From Jaminaea rosea (taxonomy: Eukaryota; Basidiomycota; Exobasidiomycetes; Microstromatales): 64,000 nt of DNA. A model generated the notes under the pieces. That model saw only the letters and a list, made by a program, of their open reading frames with translations, made no database searches and had not been told where the DNA came from. The position numbers and the translations under genes are program-made. Each line of letters opens with the position of its first letter. Position 1 is the stretch's first letter. Below, piece by piece: positions 1-9,296 of the stretch. Where the stretch lies: contig NW_020289984.1 in the NCBI RefSeq assembly GCF_003144245.1, positions 248,001 through 312,000 on the forward strand. The letters run 5' to 3'.

Positions 1-129
1 CGTGTGGCCCCCAAGGAGGAGGGAAAGAGTGGTGGGCCAGAGGAGAGCAAGCTGTAGGCGGGCAAGCTGTAGGTGGGCAAGCGATATGTATTGGGGTCGC
101 AAGGAATGTACAAAGAAAGTCTCGCCGTG

Positions 130-2760
130 CTACATGAACTGCAGCGCCGCAGCCAACTTATCCGCAGGATCGTCATCGAGCCTCGCCATTTCAATCTCAC
201 TCAGGAGCTTCTTGATCCCCACCGTCTTGGCTGGCGCACCCGACTCGTCGAGTGCTGCTCCCTCCTCGCCGTCATCCCTGCTGCTCCTCAAGCCTACATG
301 CGAGAGCAGTTGCACGCAGCGCTGGTGAGCGCGTTCGTCGCCGTTGAAGAGGTCGACCTCGCGCAGGACGTGCTCCACTGAGCGCACTGAGGAGATGGCA
401 GGGACGCGCATCTCGGCGAGGAAAGCCTGCTGCAGATCCATGTCCTGGAGCATCGCCCGGTTGCTCGTGGTGGCGAGGACAAGAAGGCGGCGACCCTTGG
501 GTGGGCGCTTTCCCAGCAGCACGCTCAGCGCCTGCAGAACACCGTTCGAGAATCGCGGGCCGATGGGCACCCACTCGACGAGCTTCTCTACAGAATCGAC
601 GACGATGCAGCTGAGCGGCGACTTGTACGAGTCGTTGAAGACCTTGTTGAGGTGCGCAATCTTGGCGGGCTCGCTCAACCCCACCATGTTCTCGGGCGAG
701 ACGAGCTTGACAAAGGGGAATTGCGACGACATGGCCATCGTAGCGGCGAGGGCCGTCTTACCTGACCCGGGCGGGCCGTGCAGGAGAGCGGTGACGAGAG
801 GTGTGCGAGTCGAGGTGCGCACCTGCTCGACGCGCAGAGCGCCATCGCGAAGGATGACGTCGATGTGGGGCGCGAAACGCATGATGCCGTTCTGAACGAC
901 TTGTTGCAGCTCTTCTTCTGATACACCGAATGCAGGCTGAACCTCGTCAAGGGCTTGGAGGAAGTCGTCGCGGTTGACGCGCATGTTCTCGACATCGTCT
1001 GAGATGCCAGCCATTGTACCCACCTTGACGTGGCGTGAGAATGCGAATGATGTGGCGCTTTTGACCAGACCGGCGATTTCAGCGCCAGAGAAGTTCTTGG
1101 TGGCCGCAGCGAGCTCATCAAGGTCAACGTCATCGTCCATGACGCCGTTGGTGCGCATCTTGTTCGTCTGGATGGAGATGATCTGGCGACGGCCGTGTTC
1201 GTCGGGAAGGTTGATCTCCATGTGTACTTCGAGTCGACCCGGTCGGAGCAGCGCTTCGTCGATCATGTCGAGACGATTGGTCATTCCGATGAGCAGGATG
1301 TTGTTGAGCTGGTCCACGCCGTCCATCTTGGAGAGGAGCTGATTGACGACGGAGTCGCCGACGCCCGTCCCGCCACCCGTCGAACCACGCTGCTTGCAGA
1401 TTGCGTCGAGCTCGTCGAAGATGAGGATGTGCAGGCCAGACTCGTCGCCCTTTTCCTTGTACTCCTTTTCTGCGTCTGCAAAGAGTTTGCGGATGTTCTC
1501 CTCGCTCGCTCCGACGTACTTGTTGAGAATCTCTGGACCATTGATGATCTTGGGCTCGCGAGCGTTGAGCATCTTGCCGATTTGGCGGGCCATGAGCGTT
1601 TTACCCGTGCCCGGTGGACCGTAGAGGAGGATACCCTTGACGTGCTGGATGCCGAGCTTGTCGACCAGGGCTGGCGGGAAGATGCGCGAGGCAAAGGCAC
1701 GACGAAAGATGGCGCTGAATTCGTCGTCGAGACCGCCGATGCCCATGTCCTCGAACTTGAAGTTGGCTTGAAGGATGGCATTGGGAGGGGCCTTTTTGCC
1801 GCTGGCCTTCAGTTTGATCTGACTGTCCTTGGCCTTGTTGAAGTTGACGTCAGTTTGAGCGATCAGTATGCCCTGGCGCGAGAAAGAGGGGGCTGAGTGT
1901 CAGCACCGCAATGGGATCGTCTGGAGTCACGCCGCGTCGCGCACCTTGTCCATGCCAGTAGGGGGGCCGCTCGCTCCACCCTTTGCATCAATTTGCCCGG
2001 CCTCGACGACGTTGACTCCTCGCACGACTAAGCGCAGGTTGTGGCCGTGGAACTCGAAAACGAGCAGCTGTCCAACCGAGAATATATGCCCCTCGAAAGC
2101 GCGCAAGAAGTTTCGCGCCATCTCCTCGACGTCGAATTGCTCGTTGGCGGTGATGGCCGAGCGTAGGAACGATACCTCCAAGTCAATCCCGCCCAGGTAG
2201 ATGCCCGACGACACCGCCATTGGGTCGTAGACTTCGGCCGTCATGTAGTCTCCCGATGCGCTCAGTCCGGCCCATTCGCGCTGGAATGCTGCGACGCCGA
2301 TGGTGCCCGGCTGGATGGTATTGGTCGAGTCGTGAAGGACGGTGAAGACGTAGCGTCCCTTGGCGAGGATATACTGGGTCCCTGGCCACTCTTGCGGGTT
2401 GACGACGAGGGCGTTGCTGAGGTTGAGTTCGTTTGGGCATCGCACGACGGCGTACTCGCGGTGAGCAGGCTGGTGGCTATACGCTGCCTTTTCGGCGCCG
2501 CCGCCATAATCGCGGGATGGAGGCGGGACTCTGCGTGATGGAGGAGGGGCCTGCCCTTGCTGAGGCTGGCCATATGCGTTCGACGTCTGGCCATACGCGC
2601 TCGACGTCTGGCCGTATGCTGAGCGTCCAGCAGGAGCGCTGCCGGAAGAGAAGCCTGCTCCGCCACTAGATCTTCCTCCTCCAGCGCTGGATCCGTACGC
2701 TCCCAGTCCCCCATATGCCGAGCGGTCTGGTGGTGGTCCACCTCTCGAGAAGCCTGCCAT
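130..2760 (-). CDS. SEC18: Sec18/NSF vesicle-fusion AAA+ ATPase
   Basis: Hexameric ATPase that, with alpha-SNAP (Sec17), takes apart SNARE complexes after membrane fusion throughout the secretory pathway. Two exons (2760-1945 and 1872-130) joined across a 72-nt intron give about 852 residues. Exon 1 carries a G/P/Y/Q-rich leader (about residues 1-100, with repeats of SAYGQT) followed by the NSF N-domain that binds SNAP. Exon 2 has the D1 ATPase with Walker A GPPGTGKT (about 357-364), Walker B LIFDELD and the arginine finger region NRLDMIDEALLRPGR, then D2 with GPPGSGKT (about 638-645) and the weaker Walker B CIVVDSVEKL typical of NSF D2. Budding yeast Sec18 is about 758 residues; the excess is the N-terminal leader. 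It is divergent from the phosphatase gene at 2963, with 202 bp between the starts. Family assignment is secure. Confidence 0.97.
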
Positions 2761-2962
2761 TTGTGGAATTGGATGGTGTGGTGCGGTGTTGAATTAAACG
2801 ATGTGGCCTGGGCGAGTGCACGCTGCACCCGCTGCGCCCGTCTCGCTGTCCCGCTCTCGCGCCGCGTGGGCGGCAGCCAAATCAAATGCAGCCGCCTCGC
2901 CGCGAGATTCTCGCCTTCTCATCCTCCTCCTCCTCCAATCATCGCGGCGACGCATCAGCGTC
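2761..2962. promoter_or_regulatory. shared divergent promoter, SEC18 / PP2C gene
   Basis: Two hundred bases separate the SEC18 start from the start chosen for the phosphatase. The right part is pyrimidine-rich on the plus strand (runs of TCCTCC just before the ATG at 2963). An upstream in-frame ATG at 2801 would add 54 residues lacking any recognisable domain. Confidence 0.45.
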
Positions 2963-4660
2963 ATGGCTGCTCGTCGCACGCTCTTTTCAGCATCGCAGTT
3001 GCGCTTGAGACCAGCATCGCTATCAAGAGGGCGTCAATTCGCCTCTGGGTCCTCACAGCCCACTCCGCCGCCCTCGTCATCGTCCGCCTCCACCACGAAA
3101 CGATACGAGAAGCAACGCCGCAACGAGTGGATCGTCATTGCCGTGTCAGGAGCAATTGCGGCGGGCGGAGCCTATTATTGGACCAATCGACCCAAGGACG
3201 TGGACGACAACGTCTTTGCACCTCCATCTTCCCCTGAACCCTCCTCATCGTCTCGCAACTTTTCCATTACCGTTCGGCATCCTTCAACAGGCGAGAGGAT
3301 GACCAAGGTCTTTACCATGCTGTCGGACTCAGAGTCCACCAAAAGATTGCGACAGAATGAGCGTGTGGTGGACGTGCAAGATGCAGGTGCCGTCTCCCGC
3401 TACTACGTCAACAGCGTCGCAGCCAACGCTCCCATAGAAGATCGCAGCTCGCAAGCCATTCTACCCCACGCCAACTCAGCCTCAGCCGCTGCCTTCTTTG
3501 CGGTCATGGACGGTCATGCCGGCTGGGACACTTCTGAACTCCTTTCCAAGCGCTTGATCCCGGAAGTCGCGCTACACATCGACGCGGCGCATCGTCTAGC
3601 GGAGGACCGAGCTCGTAATCCCGGCCTCGCAGCGAAGATCAAGGCGGCTCTCGGCGCAGGTTCTGGCAGCGAGGAGGAGATTCGCTCGGGCCTAGTCAAG
3701 GAAGCCATTTCGACGGCATTTCTGGGCCTGGACAAGCGTATATGCGAGACGCCCATCGAGATGCTCAAGCGCGGCGGTGCTGCGTCAGAGGGATACCAGG
3801 CCATGCTCCCCGCGCTATCGGGTAGCTGCGCGTTGCTCACCTACGTCGACTCGGCGCGGGATACGGTGTACGTTGCTTGCACGGGAGACTCGCGGGCACT
3901 GGCAGGCTATCAGGATGCGAAGACGGGGCAGTGGAGTGTGGAGCCGTTGAGCGAGGATCAGACGGGGAGAAACATCCGCGAGCAGGAGAGGATGCGGCGC
4001 GAGCATCCTATCGAGGAGGCGGACCACGTCGTGATGAGGGGTCGAGTGCTCGGCGGGCTAGAACCAACACGCGCGTTCGGAGATGCACGCTACAAGTGGG
4101 ATCGCGAAATGCAGGCCAAGCTGCGAGAGGCGTTCTTGCCTGCAGGAAGTGGTGGGAGAGGCCCGCCTCAGCTGCTCAAAACCCCGCCGTACGTGACTGC
4201 GCGTCCGATGATCCAGAGCCGCAGAATTGCAGCGGATGGCAAGCAGCTTCGCTTCATTGTGATGGCGACGGACGGGCTGTGGGATATGCTGAGCAATGAG
4301 GAGGTCGGGTCGCTCGTCGCGGGGCATCTGTCGGAGGTCAAGGGACGAGTCGGGAAGGAAGAGCTGGAAGGCAAGGTCTTCGGCAAGGCAGCGGCACCTG
4401 CGATCAGCGACCAGCAGGCGGTCCTCTCGTCGTCGCACCACCCGCTCGCTCGTGCTCAAGGCCAGCAAGTGTTTGCGTTCCAAGACGAGAATCTCGCAAC
4501 GCACCTCGTACGCAACGCGCTCGGCGGAGGAGGGGCTCAGCGCGTCAATGCCTACCTTGCTATACCGGCGGGCGATGCAAGGCGGTACCGCGATGACATT
4601 ACGGTGAATGTCGTGTTGTTGGGCGAGAAGCAGGCGTCGCCGAGAGAAGCGAAGCTGTAA
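2963..4660 (+). CDS. mitochondrial PP2C-type protein phosphatase (PTC5/pyruvate dehydrogenase phosphatase-like)
   Basis: Mg2+/Mn2+-dependent Ser/Thr phosphatase; relatives (yeast Ptc5, animal PDP1) dephosphorylate pyruvate dehydrogenase E1-alpha in mitochondria. Single exon, 565 residues from the ATG at 2963. I prefer this start to the in-frame ATG at 2801 because MAARRTLFSASQLRLR is a textbook arginine-rich, acid-free presequence. A likely membrane segment follows (EWIVIAVSGAIAAGGAYYW, about residue 57-75). PP2C motifs are in order: VMDGHAGW (metal-binding Asp-Gly, near 181), TGDSRAL (near 305), VMATDGLWDMLSNEE (near 432) and RYRDDITVNVVLLG at the C-terminus. The catalytic aspartates are all present. 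The substrate is inferred from family, not shown by sequence. Confidence 0.9.
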   Translation: MAARRTLFSASQLRLRPASLSRGRQFASGSSQPTPPPSSSSASTTKRYEKQRRNEWIVIAVSGAIAAGGAYYWTNRPKDVDDNVFAPPSSPEPSSSSRNFSITVRHPSTGERMTKVFTMLSDSESTKRLRQNERVVDVQDAGAVSRYYVNSVAANAPIEDRSSQAILPHANSASAAAFFAVMDGHAGWDTSELLSKRLIPEVALHIDAAHRLAEDRARNPGLAAKIKAALGAGSGSEEEIRSGLVKEAISTAFLGLDKRICETPIEMLKRGGAASEGYQAMLPALSGSCALLTYVDSARDTVYVACTGDSRALAGYQDAKTGQWSVEPLSEDQTGRNIREQERMRREHPIEEADHVVMRGRVLGGLEPTRAFGDARYKWDREMQAKLREAFLPAGSGGRGPPQLLKTPPYVTARPMIQSRRIAADGKQLRFIVMATDGLWDMLSNEEVGSLVAGHLSEVKGRVGKEELEGKVFGKAAAPAISDQQAVLSSSHHPLARAQGQQVFAFQDENLATHLVRNALGGGGAQRVNAYLAIPAGDARRYRDDITVNVVLLGEKQASPREAKL

Positions 4661-4717
4661 GACACGCGCGGCAATGAGAGCAAAGTAGAGACGCAAGAGC
4701 CAACCCTGAATTGCAAG

Positions 4718-5863
4718 TCAAGTATGCACGTCGCCTTGCCACCGGATCTCAAAGCTGCGGTACGTGGTCCTCAATCCTCTCTGCCCCCCGCCCAGCGATC
4801 TTGGCCCGAAATCGTCGTATCCCACCTCGTCTCCCTCCCACGTAATGCAGAGCCCCTCGCCCTCCCGCGGAAACGCACCATAGATCGCCTCAACTTCCGC
4901 CTTGTGTGTCTCGCGCAGAGGAGTGATGAGATGAAGGACGCCGTTCTGCGTAAGATAGCGCTGCGCTACTGAGCGAATCCAGACCGGGTGGTGGACGTCG
5001 TAGATGCAGTCGGCCGCAATGATGGTGTCGTAGCGCTCGCCAGCGGGGAGCGGGGAGAGGTAGGGGGCAGAGGTCGGCACGTCCGCCGGTAGTGTCTGCG
5101 CTGTTGATGTGTAGTGGGGTTGTGCTCCATGCACGGCCTGCCAATCGAGTCGATACACTCCAGCGACCTCGCTCAGGTCGTTGAGCTTGACGTTGGCCTC
5201 GAGATTGGCCAAGACGTGCGGGTGATGATCTGTGAGGTCGACGTGCGTGTTACGGAGCGCCGCCAGAGCCAGCCCTACCAACCCCGTGCCCGCGCCTAGC
5301 TCAAGCACTCGCTGCGCTCTCTCTCCCTCCCGCACGTACCTGCCCACCAGCCTGCGCGCCAGCAGCGGCGCCGCCCCCCACGTACGATTGCCCAGCGCGT
5401 CCGCCGTAATGGGTACGTCTCCTATCCTCGTCCGCGCCACGATTGCGTCCGCCGTGCAAAAGAGGAAGGCGGTGATCTGCGCTTCTGACGCGGGTCGACC
5501 ACACAGCGCTGCGAGGGCCCTTGCGGCTCGATCTTGATCCTCATCTTCTAGCCCCGGTACCTCGCCCGAGACGATGCGAGTGAGCCACGAGTGTGCAAAG
5601 CGGTGCTCCAAGTCGTGAGCCGTCGAATCGTCTTCCTCGTCTCTGCTTTGCGTCGACTGCTCGTCGATCATCAGCCGCACCTCCTCTTCTCTGCCTAGAC
5701 CCAGCGCCTTCTCCAGCGCTTCGAGCCCGGCGCGGATCTTCTCGCCCGCATTGTCGCCTTGACTCGAGATAGTAGCAGCGGCGCGTCTAAGCGGGGGTAA
5801 GTCTCGTGAGGGGAGGAAGTCGAGCTTGAGCCGGGAGGTGGATCCGCGACCATTGGTACTCAT
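4718..5863 (-). CDS. METTL/EFM-type S-adenosylmethionine-dependent methyltransferase
   Basis: Single-exon 381-residue member of the seven-beta-strand methyltransferase group (PF10294-type, which includes FAM86, METTL21 and yeast Efm proteins that methylate lysines on translation factors and chaperones). The SAM-binding motif I is VLELGAGTGLVGLALAAL (about residue 187), followed by an acidic post-I segment VDLTDHHPHVLANLEANVKLN and the motif AADCIYDVHHPVWI, equivalent to the D/E-x-x-Y active-site motif of this group. The N-terminal half is helical with an acidic stretch (DEEDDSTAHDLEHRFAHSW). The substrate cannot be read from sequence. Its 3' end is tail to tail with the phosphatase gene (57 bp between stops); the promoter side faces the promoter region at 5864-6355. 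Confidence 0.85.
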   Translation of the reverse strand: MSTNGRGSTSRLKLDFLPSRDLPPLRRAAATISSQGDNAGEKIRAGLEALEKALGLGREEEVRLMIDEQSTQSRDEEDDSTAHDLEHRFAHSWLTRIVSGEVPGLEDEDQDRAARALAALCGRPASEAQITAFLFCTADAIVARTRIGDVPITADALGNRTWGAAPLLARRLVGRYVREGERAQRVLELGAGTGLVGLALAALRNTHVDLTDHHPHVLANLEANVKLNDLSEVAGVYRLDWQAVHGAQPHYTSTAQTLPADVPTSAPYLSPLPAGERYDTIIAADCIYDVHHPVWIRSVAQRYLTQNGVLHLITPLRETHKAEVEAIYGAFPREGEGLCITWEGDEVGYDDFGPRSLGGGQRGLRTTYRSFEIRWQGDVHT

Positions 5864-6355
5864 AGGGTTTCAGCCTTACCGCTGTCCCCTCTTCCTCGGC
5901 GGAACGCGGGATGGATGCGAAGAACAGTGGCGCGACGCCGATGACTTTTGGGTGAAGCGGTTCGTGCTGGAGGGGCTCAGCTCGACGAGAAGGCGGTTCG
6001 GAAGGCAAGCCGGCGTCGAGGCTCATGCACGCGCGCAATCGACAGCCGCCTGGTGAGGCCGCGCGCGACGCGATTCATCTCGAGCGAGAGCTCGCGCTTC
6101 CTCCTTCTCTTCCTACCACACCTTGCCCCACCTTGCCCCACCTTGCTTTGCCTTATATATTTTTTATTGGCACGACCTGCACGACAACCGTCCACCAACG
6201 CAAAGACGACAAAAAATCAAGATAAGAGCAAAACACACGAACACACGCAACCTAGGTGAGTGGCGATGCGGTGGCCTCATCTTCCTGACAAGCCCTAGTC
6301 TCGCTGCTGACCTCGCATCTACCCTCTCCACCCACGTTCTCGCACGTTGGCAGAC
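5864..6355 (+). promoter_or_regulatory. promoter with TATA box, transcribed leader and 5'UTR intron
   Basis: On the plus strand there is a pyrimidine-rich tract (about 6100-6155, with the block ACCTTGCCCC repeated), a TATA-like element TATATATTTTTT at about 6163, and an A/C-rich leader (6190-6254). A clean intron follows: donor GTGAGT at 6255 and acceptor GCAG ending about 6351. The next ATG is at 6356. The arrangement resembles promoters of strongly expressed fungal genes, but only 24 codons follow (see next entry). The left half also serves as promoter of the methyltransferase gene at 5863. All of this is read by eye. Confidence 0.5.
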
Positions 6356-6430
6356 GATATGGATCCCGGTCTACTCGTCCCACACGATCTTTATGGCGAA
6401 TCTTCGCATGTTACGATCGGCTCAACGTGA
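6356..6430 (+). CDS. very short reading frame behind a strong promoter; gene start of unknown gene
   Basis: ATG at 6356, four bases after the 5'UTR splice acceptor, opens a frame MDPGLLVPHDLYGESSHVTI... that stops after about 24 codons. I do not recognise the peptide. It could be a true short peptide, the first exon of a longer gene whose next exon I cannot identify, an upstream frame of the retrotransposon downstream, or the 5' stump of a host gene cut by the LINE insertion. No continuation was found on the far side of the element. Confidence 0.3.
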   Translation, partial: DMDPGLLVPHDLYGESSHVTIGST

Positions 6431-6774
6431 ATAGCATCGAGAGTGAGAGCCGTACGCAGAGCAGCTGCTGACCGAGAACGCCACGCTCCACCGCCCACCG
6501 CTCAGCCACCTCTGTGTAGGAAGCCAAGTTGAAGGCTGTGGCAATTGCCAACCCCTGATAGTCAAAAGCTCGAGCGTGAAGCCTGATGTGTGCAATGACT
6601 CGCCTCTCTGCTTGAGTGGGAGGGTAGAACGCGTCCCGCGTCTTGAGCTGGCCGCGCGTCGCTGTGCTTAGTCCATCTTGAGCCATGTCGTGCCGCTCTT
6701 GCTGCCACAACTCACGCTCATCTTCTCTCCTCTCCTTCTCTGAAAAGTTGACTTCACCAACGTGCACACAACCA
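6431..6774. other. LINE 5' flank / untranslated region
   Basis: No plus-strand coding signal. On the minus strand an open frame (6896-6411, 161 codons) contains a charged, protein-like segment around SEKERREDERELWQQERHD, but has no recognisable domain and half overlaps ORF1 antisense. Just before ORF1 a pyrimidine tract (about 6720-6745) ending in AAAAG could be a splice acceptor of the 5'UTR. The 5' boundary of the LINE probably falls in this interval, but no target-site duplication was found by eye. Confidence 0.35.
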
Positions 6775-8763
6775 ATGAGTCGTTCTGGAGACAGTCGTGA
6801 TGGCCCGGCACATTTCTCGCCCTTCCAGGAGCCGCTGAGCTCGGAGCGACAGCAGCCTGCCACCCCGGAGGCAGCCGGTCCAGCGGCTCGTCCCATTAGA
6901 CCTCATCACCAGCCTGCATTTTCTACTTTGACGAGCTCGGCAGGCGCACCTCGCCCGCCTGCACGTCGTATCAGCGTCCCCGTTCGCCCTGCTAACGCCT
7001 CCATCGTTGCAAACAGGTGAGTCCACTACTGACGGTTTGTAGCTTTAGCGAGATGATGGGAGAAGACATCGACTCACGAGCAGTCCCCCCGCCCTTCGTG
7101 CTCCCGCTCCCTTTCATTTGGTAGAACAAATCCTTTCTCGCGCAAGCCGCCTCCCAACCTAGATCAGCCTTTTGTTCCTCCCCCGACGAGGTCGTACGCC
7201 GTACCGTTGCAGCCGGTGCGACCTCCTACTCTGCCATTTAGACCGCCCGTCCTCAAAACTTCCTCTTCTCGTCCAAGGCAGCCCTTCATTCCTCCGACTC
7301 TCAAGCCATCCTCCCTTCAAAACTCTTCAAGCTCGACTCTCAACCTCATCACCCCCATCTCTGGGCCGCCCTCTTTTGAATCGGAATCCGGCCCATCTCG
7401 ATCTTTCGTCTCTTGCAAGCTCAGGCCCCCTCACAATCCACCGGAGTCCGCCTCCTCGGCTTCTGATGAGGGCCCCGCCTCCTACTCCTCGACTTCCACT
7501 CAGGACTCCTTTTGTCCTATCCCTTCGACGGCTGCCTCTACCTCTCGCAATATTCCCTCAAAGTCTCCTGCTACCACTCGCAAGTCATCTCCTGCCAAAC
7601 ACTCTTCTACCTCCGCCAAGTCGTCAAAATCCCCTTCTACCGCACCCAAGTCATCTCCTGCCAAACCCTCCTCTACCTCCGCCGAGTCGGCTGCCCGTAA
7701 GCCTCGCTGCTTCGGCAAAGCGCCGCCGCCGCCTGCACCCGTGCGGACAAAGCCGCCTGTAGTAACTTCAAACACCTTCTTCACGGCAACTGTGAGCGCT
7801 GCCGTGGACCCTTCGATGGGTGGCCCTTCGCGTGGAGTAGGAGTCACGATGCAGGCTACTCCGCAGGCGAGAGCAGAGCCAGTTGTGGTCAAAGTCGCTT
7901 TGAAGGACAGCCTGCCCGTCAACGCCGGCCCTTTTGTGGAGGAACTTGTGGATCCTCGACGGGTGTACCCAGGATCGGATCGCCCGGTCATTATCGGCTA
8001 CGAGGATCTTCCTCGTCCCGATGAAGGCCCCGGTCGCATCGCTCCCCTCACGATCCGCTATAGGATCGGAGTACCCTTCAAGGACACGCCGGCGGAGCGA
8101 GAGGAGCTTCAATCAACAGTCCGCGCACAGATGAGGCAGCATCTGGGGACATGGGCAGAAGGGCAGGATCCCGTCACCCACTTGCCCTTGCGACAGCGGG
8201 GCCAACTGAAAGCGGTCGACGTGACCTTCGCCTCCGTAGAGCAGTTCGTCGCCGCGAAGACTGCGGAGCTGCAGTACCGCGGTCGCGATCTCAGCCCCCT
8301 GTTCTGCGGTCTGGCGCTCGACCCCCGAAGGCAGTGCATTGTGGTCACGCAACTACCACGCGATGTGGGGATCAGCGAGCTACTCAGAGGCTGCGCTGAG
8401 GCACTGAATCCGTGGGGGCAAGTGATGGAAGCCTGGACACCATATGGAATTCTGCCTGGAGTGCCTCCAACCTTCCTGCGCAAGCTGGTGCTCCTCTTCG
8501 AGCGCGGGGCCGCCGTCCGTCCGAGGGATCTGCCCGGCTACGTTCGCCTAGACGGCGAGTCATTCGAGTTAATCTTCCACGGCAGACTGGCCTGGTGTGG
8601 CTTTTGCCGAGGGGAGGCAGCATCATTCCATCTCTATGAGAATTGTCCGCGAAGGAGATGTAATCGCTGCCACGAGCGCGGACATCTGGAGAAAGCCTGC
8701 CCGCTGAGTCAAGCTGACCGCAAGAGGATGAGAGCGGCCGACGGGGTCGGAGACGCTCCATGA
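6775..8763 (+). CDS. LINE ORF1 protein, Pro/Ser-rich N-terminus and CCHC zinc knuckle
   Basis: Predicted RNA-binding protein of the retrotransposon. The 3' exon is open from about 7084 to 8763. Upstream, the same frame is open again from 6685 to 7017, and the two are separated by in-frame stops inside what looks like an intron: donor GTGAGT at 7017, pyrimidine-rich acceptor TTTGGTAG ending at 7124, length 108 nt. Splicing gives about 626 residues starting MSRSGDSRDG. The first 270 residues are Pro/Ser/Ala-rich with a duplicated 36-nt block (7582 and 7648). Residues from about 290 form a folded region, including a segment with an RRM-like look (VVTQLPRDVGISELL). The C-terminus has CGFCRGEAASFHLYENC and then the canonical knuckle CNRCHERGHLEKAC. 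If splicing is not used, an unspliced protein would begin within the second exon. Confidence 0.8.
7017..7124 (+). other. putative intron within LINE ORF1
   Basis: 108 nt, divisible by three, yet holding several in-frame stops. The donor is GTGAGT, the same as in most host genes of this window, and the acceptor is preceded by a pyrimidine stretch (about 7100-7120). Joining AG to A recreates an arginine codon and continues the Pro-rich frame (ANR then TNPFSRKPPP). An alternative acceptor at 7083 would break the frame. Confidence 0.55.
7582..7683 (+). repeat. 36-nt duplicated block in ORF1
   Basis: Two nearly identical 36-nt units (7582-7617 and 7648-7683) code for KSSPAKxSSTSA and are separated by 30 nt encoding similar Ser/Lys-rich sequence. 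They show local duplication in the disordered ORF1 N-terminus. Confidence 0.8.
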
Positions 8764-9296
8764 AGGGAGGGTTGGCGGGGGAGGGCGGGGCCAGGGAAGA
8801 GGAAGGCGGGAGGGGGAGAAGCAAGTGGGAAGCATAGCGTAGATGGAGTAGGGTGTGCTGGAGGGATCGTCAAGTGAAGCGTAGCGGGGGAAGCGAAGAG
8901 CGGACAAGGACGAGTGGGACTCAGTAGCTAGAAGGTCGTGAGCCACGCAGCCCGAGTCTGGGCGTGAATGCATTGCTGATGCCGGACGGCATGCTCGAGC
9001 CGTGAGCAGTGCGTAGGTGCTGTCAAGAGAACCGACATCGATCATCATTGGGGTGAGCTTGCGTACGATCGGCGTGCAGTGATTATCGCGATGATCACAC
9101 GACCGTCTGGCCCTGCCCCGCACTATGCTGCCGCTTCGATGAACGTCTCTGCCGTCTGCTTCCCGAAGCAGCCAGATCGACTTGATTGGGCGAAAAGCTC
9201 CTATCCTTCTCGCCGAATTGCCCATCCTACGTTGCTCGCAGGCATATCCTTCCCTTCACCAACCTCCGCCGACAGACACAGCACTCTTAACGAAAC
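8764..9296 (+). other. LINE inter-ORF spacer
   Basis: 533 bases between ORF1 stop and ORF2 start. G/A-rich at the left end (about 8764-8830) and without a credible reading frame on either strand. No overlap or stop-start coupling is visible, so ORF2 translation would need reinitiation, an internal entry or a separate transcript. Confidence 0.6.

Noticed and set aside
1195-1896. 233-codon plus-strand frame
   Set aside because: Antisense to SEC18 exon 2.
2801-2962. 54-residue upstream extension of the PP2C phosphatase
   Set aside because: The ATG at 2963 opens a clean mitochondrial presequence; the extension has no such property and covers the shared promoter.
6411-6896. 161-codon minus-strand frame with a protein-like charged segment
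   Set aside because: It overlaps ORF1 exon 1 antisense, has no domain, and ends in the promoter/leader region; kept only as a remark in the flank entry.
7030-7083. Alternative ORF1 intron acceptor at 7083
   Set aside because: It gives a 67-nt intron that shifts the frame into early stops, whereas the acceptor at 7124 keeps the Pro-rich frame.
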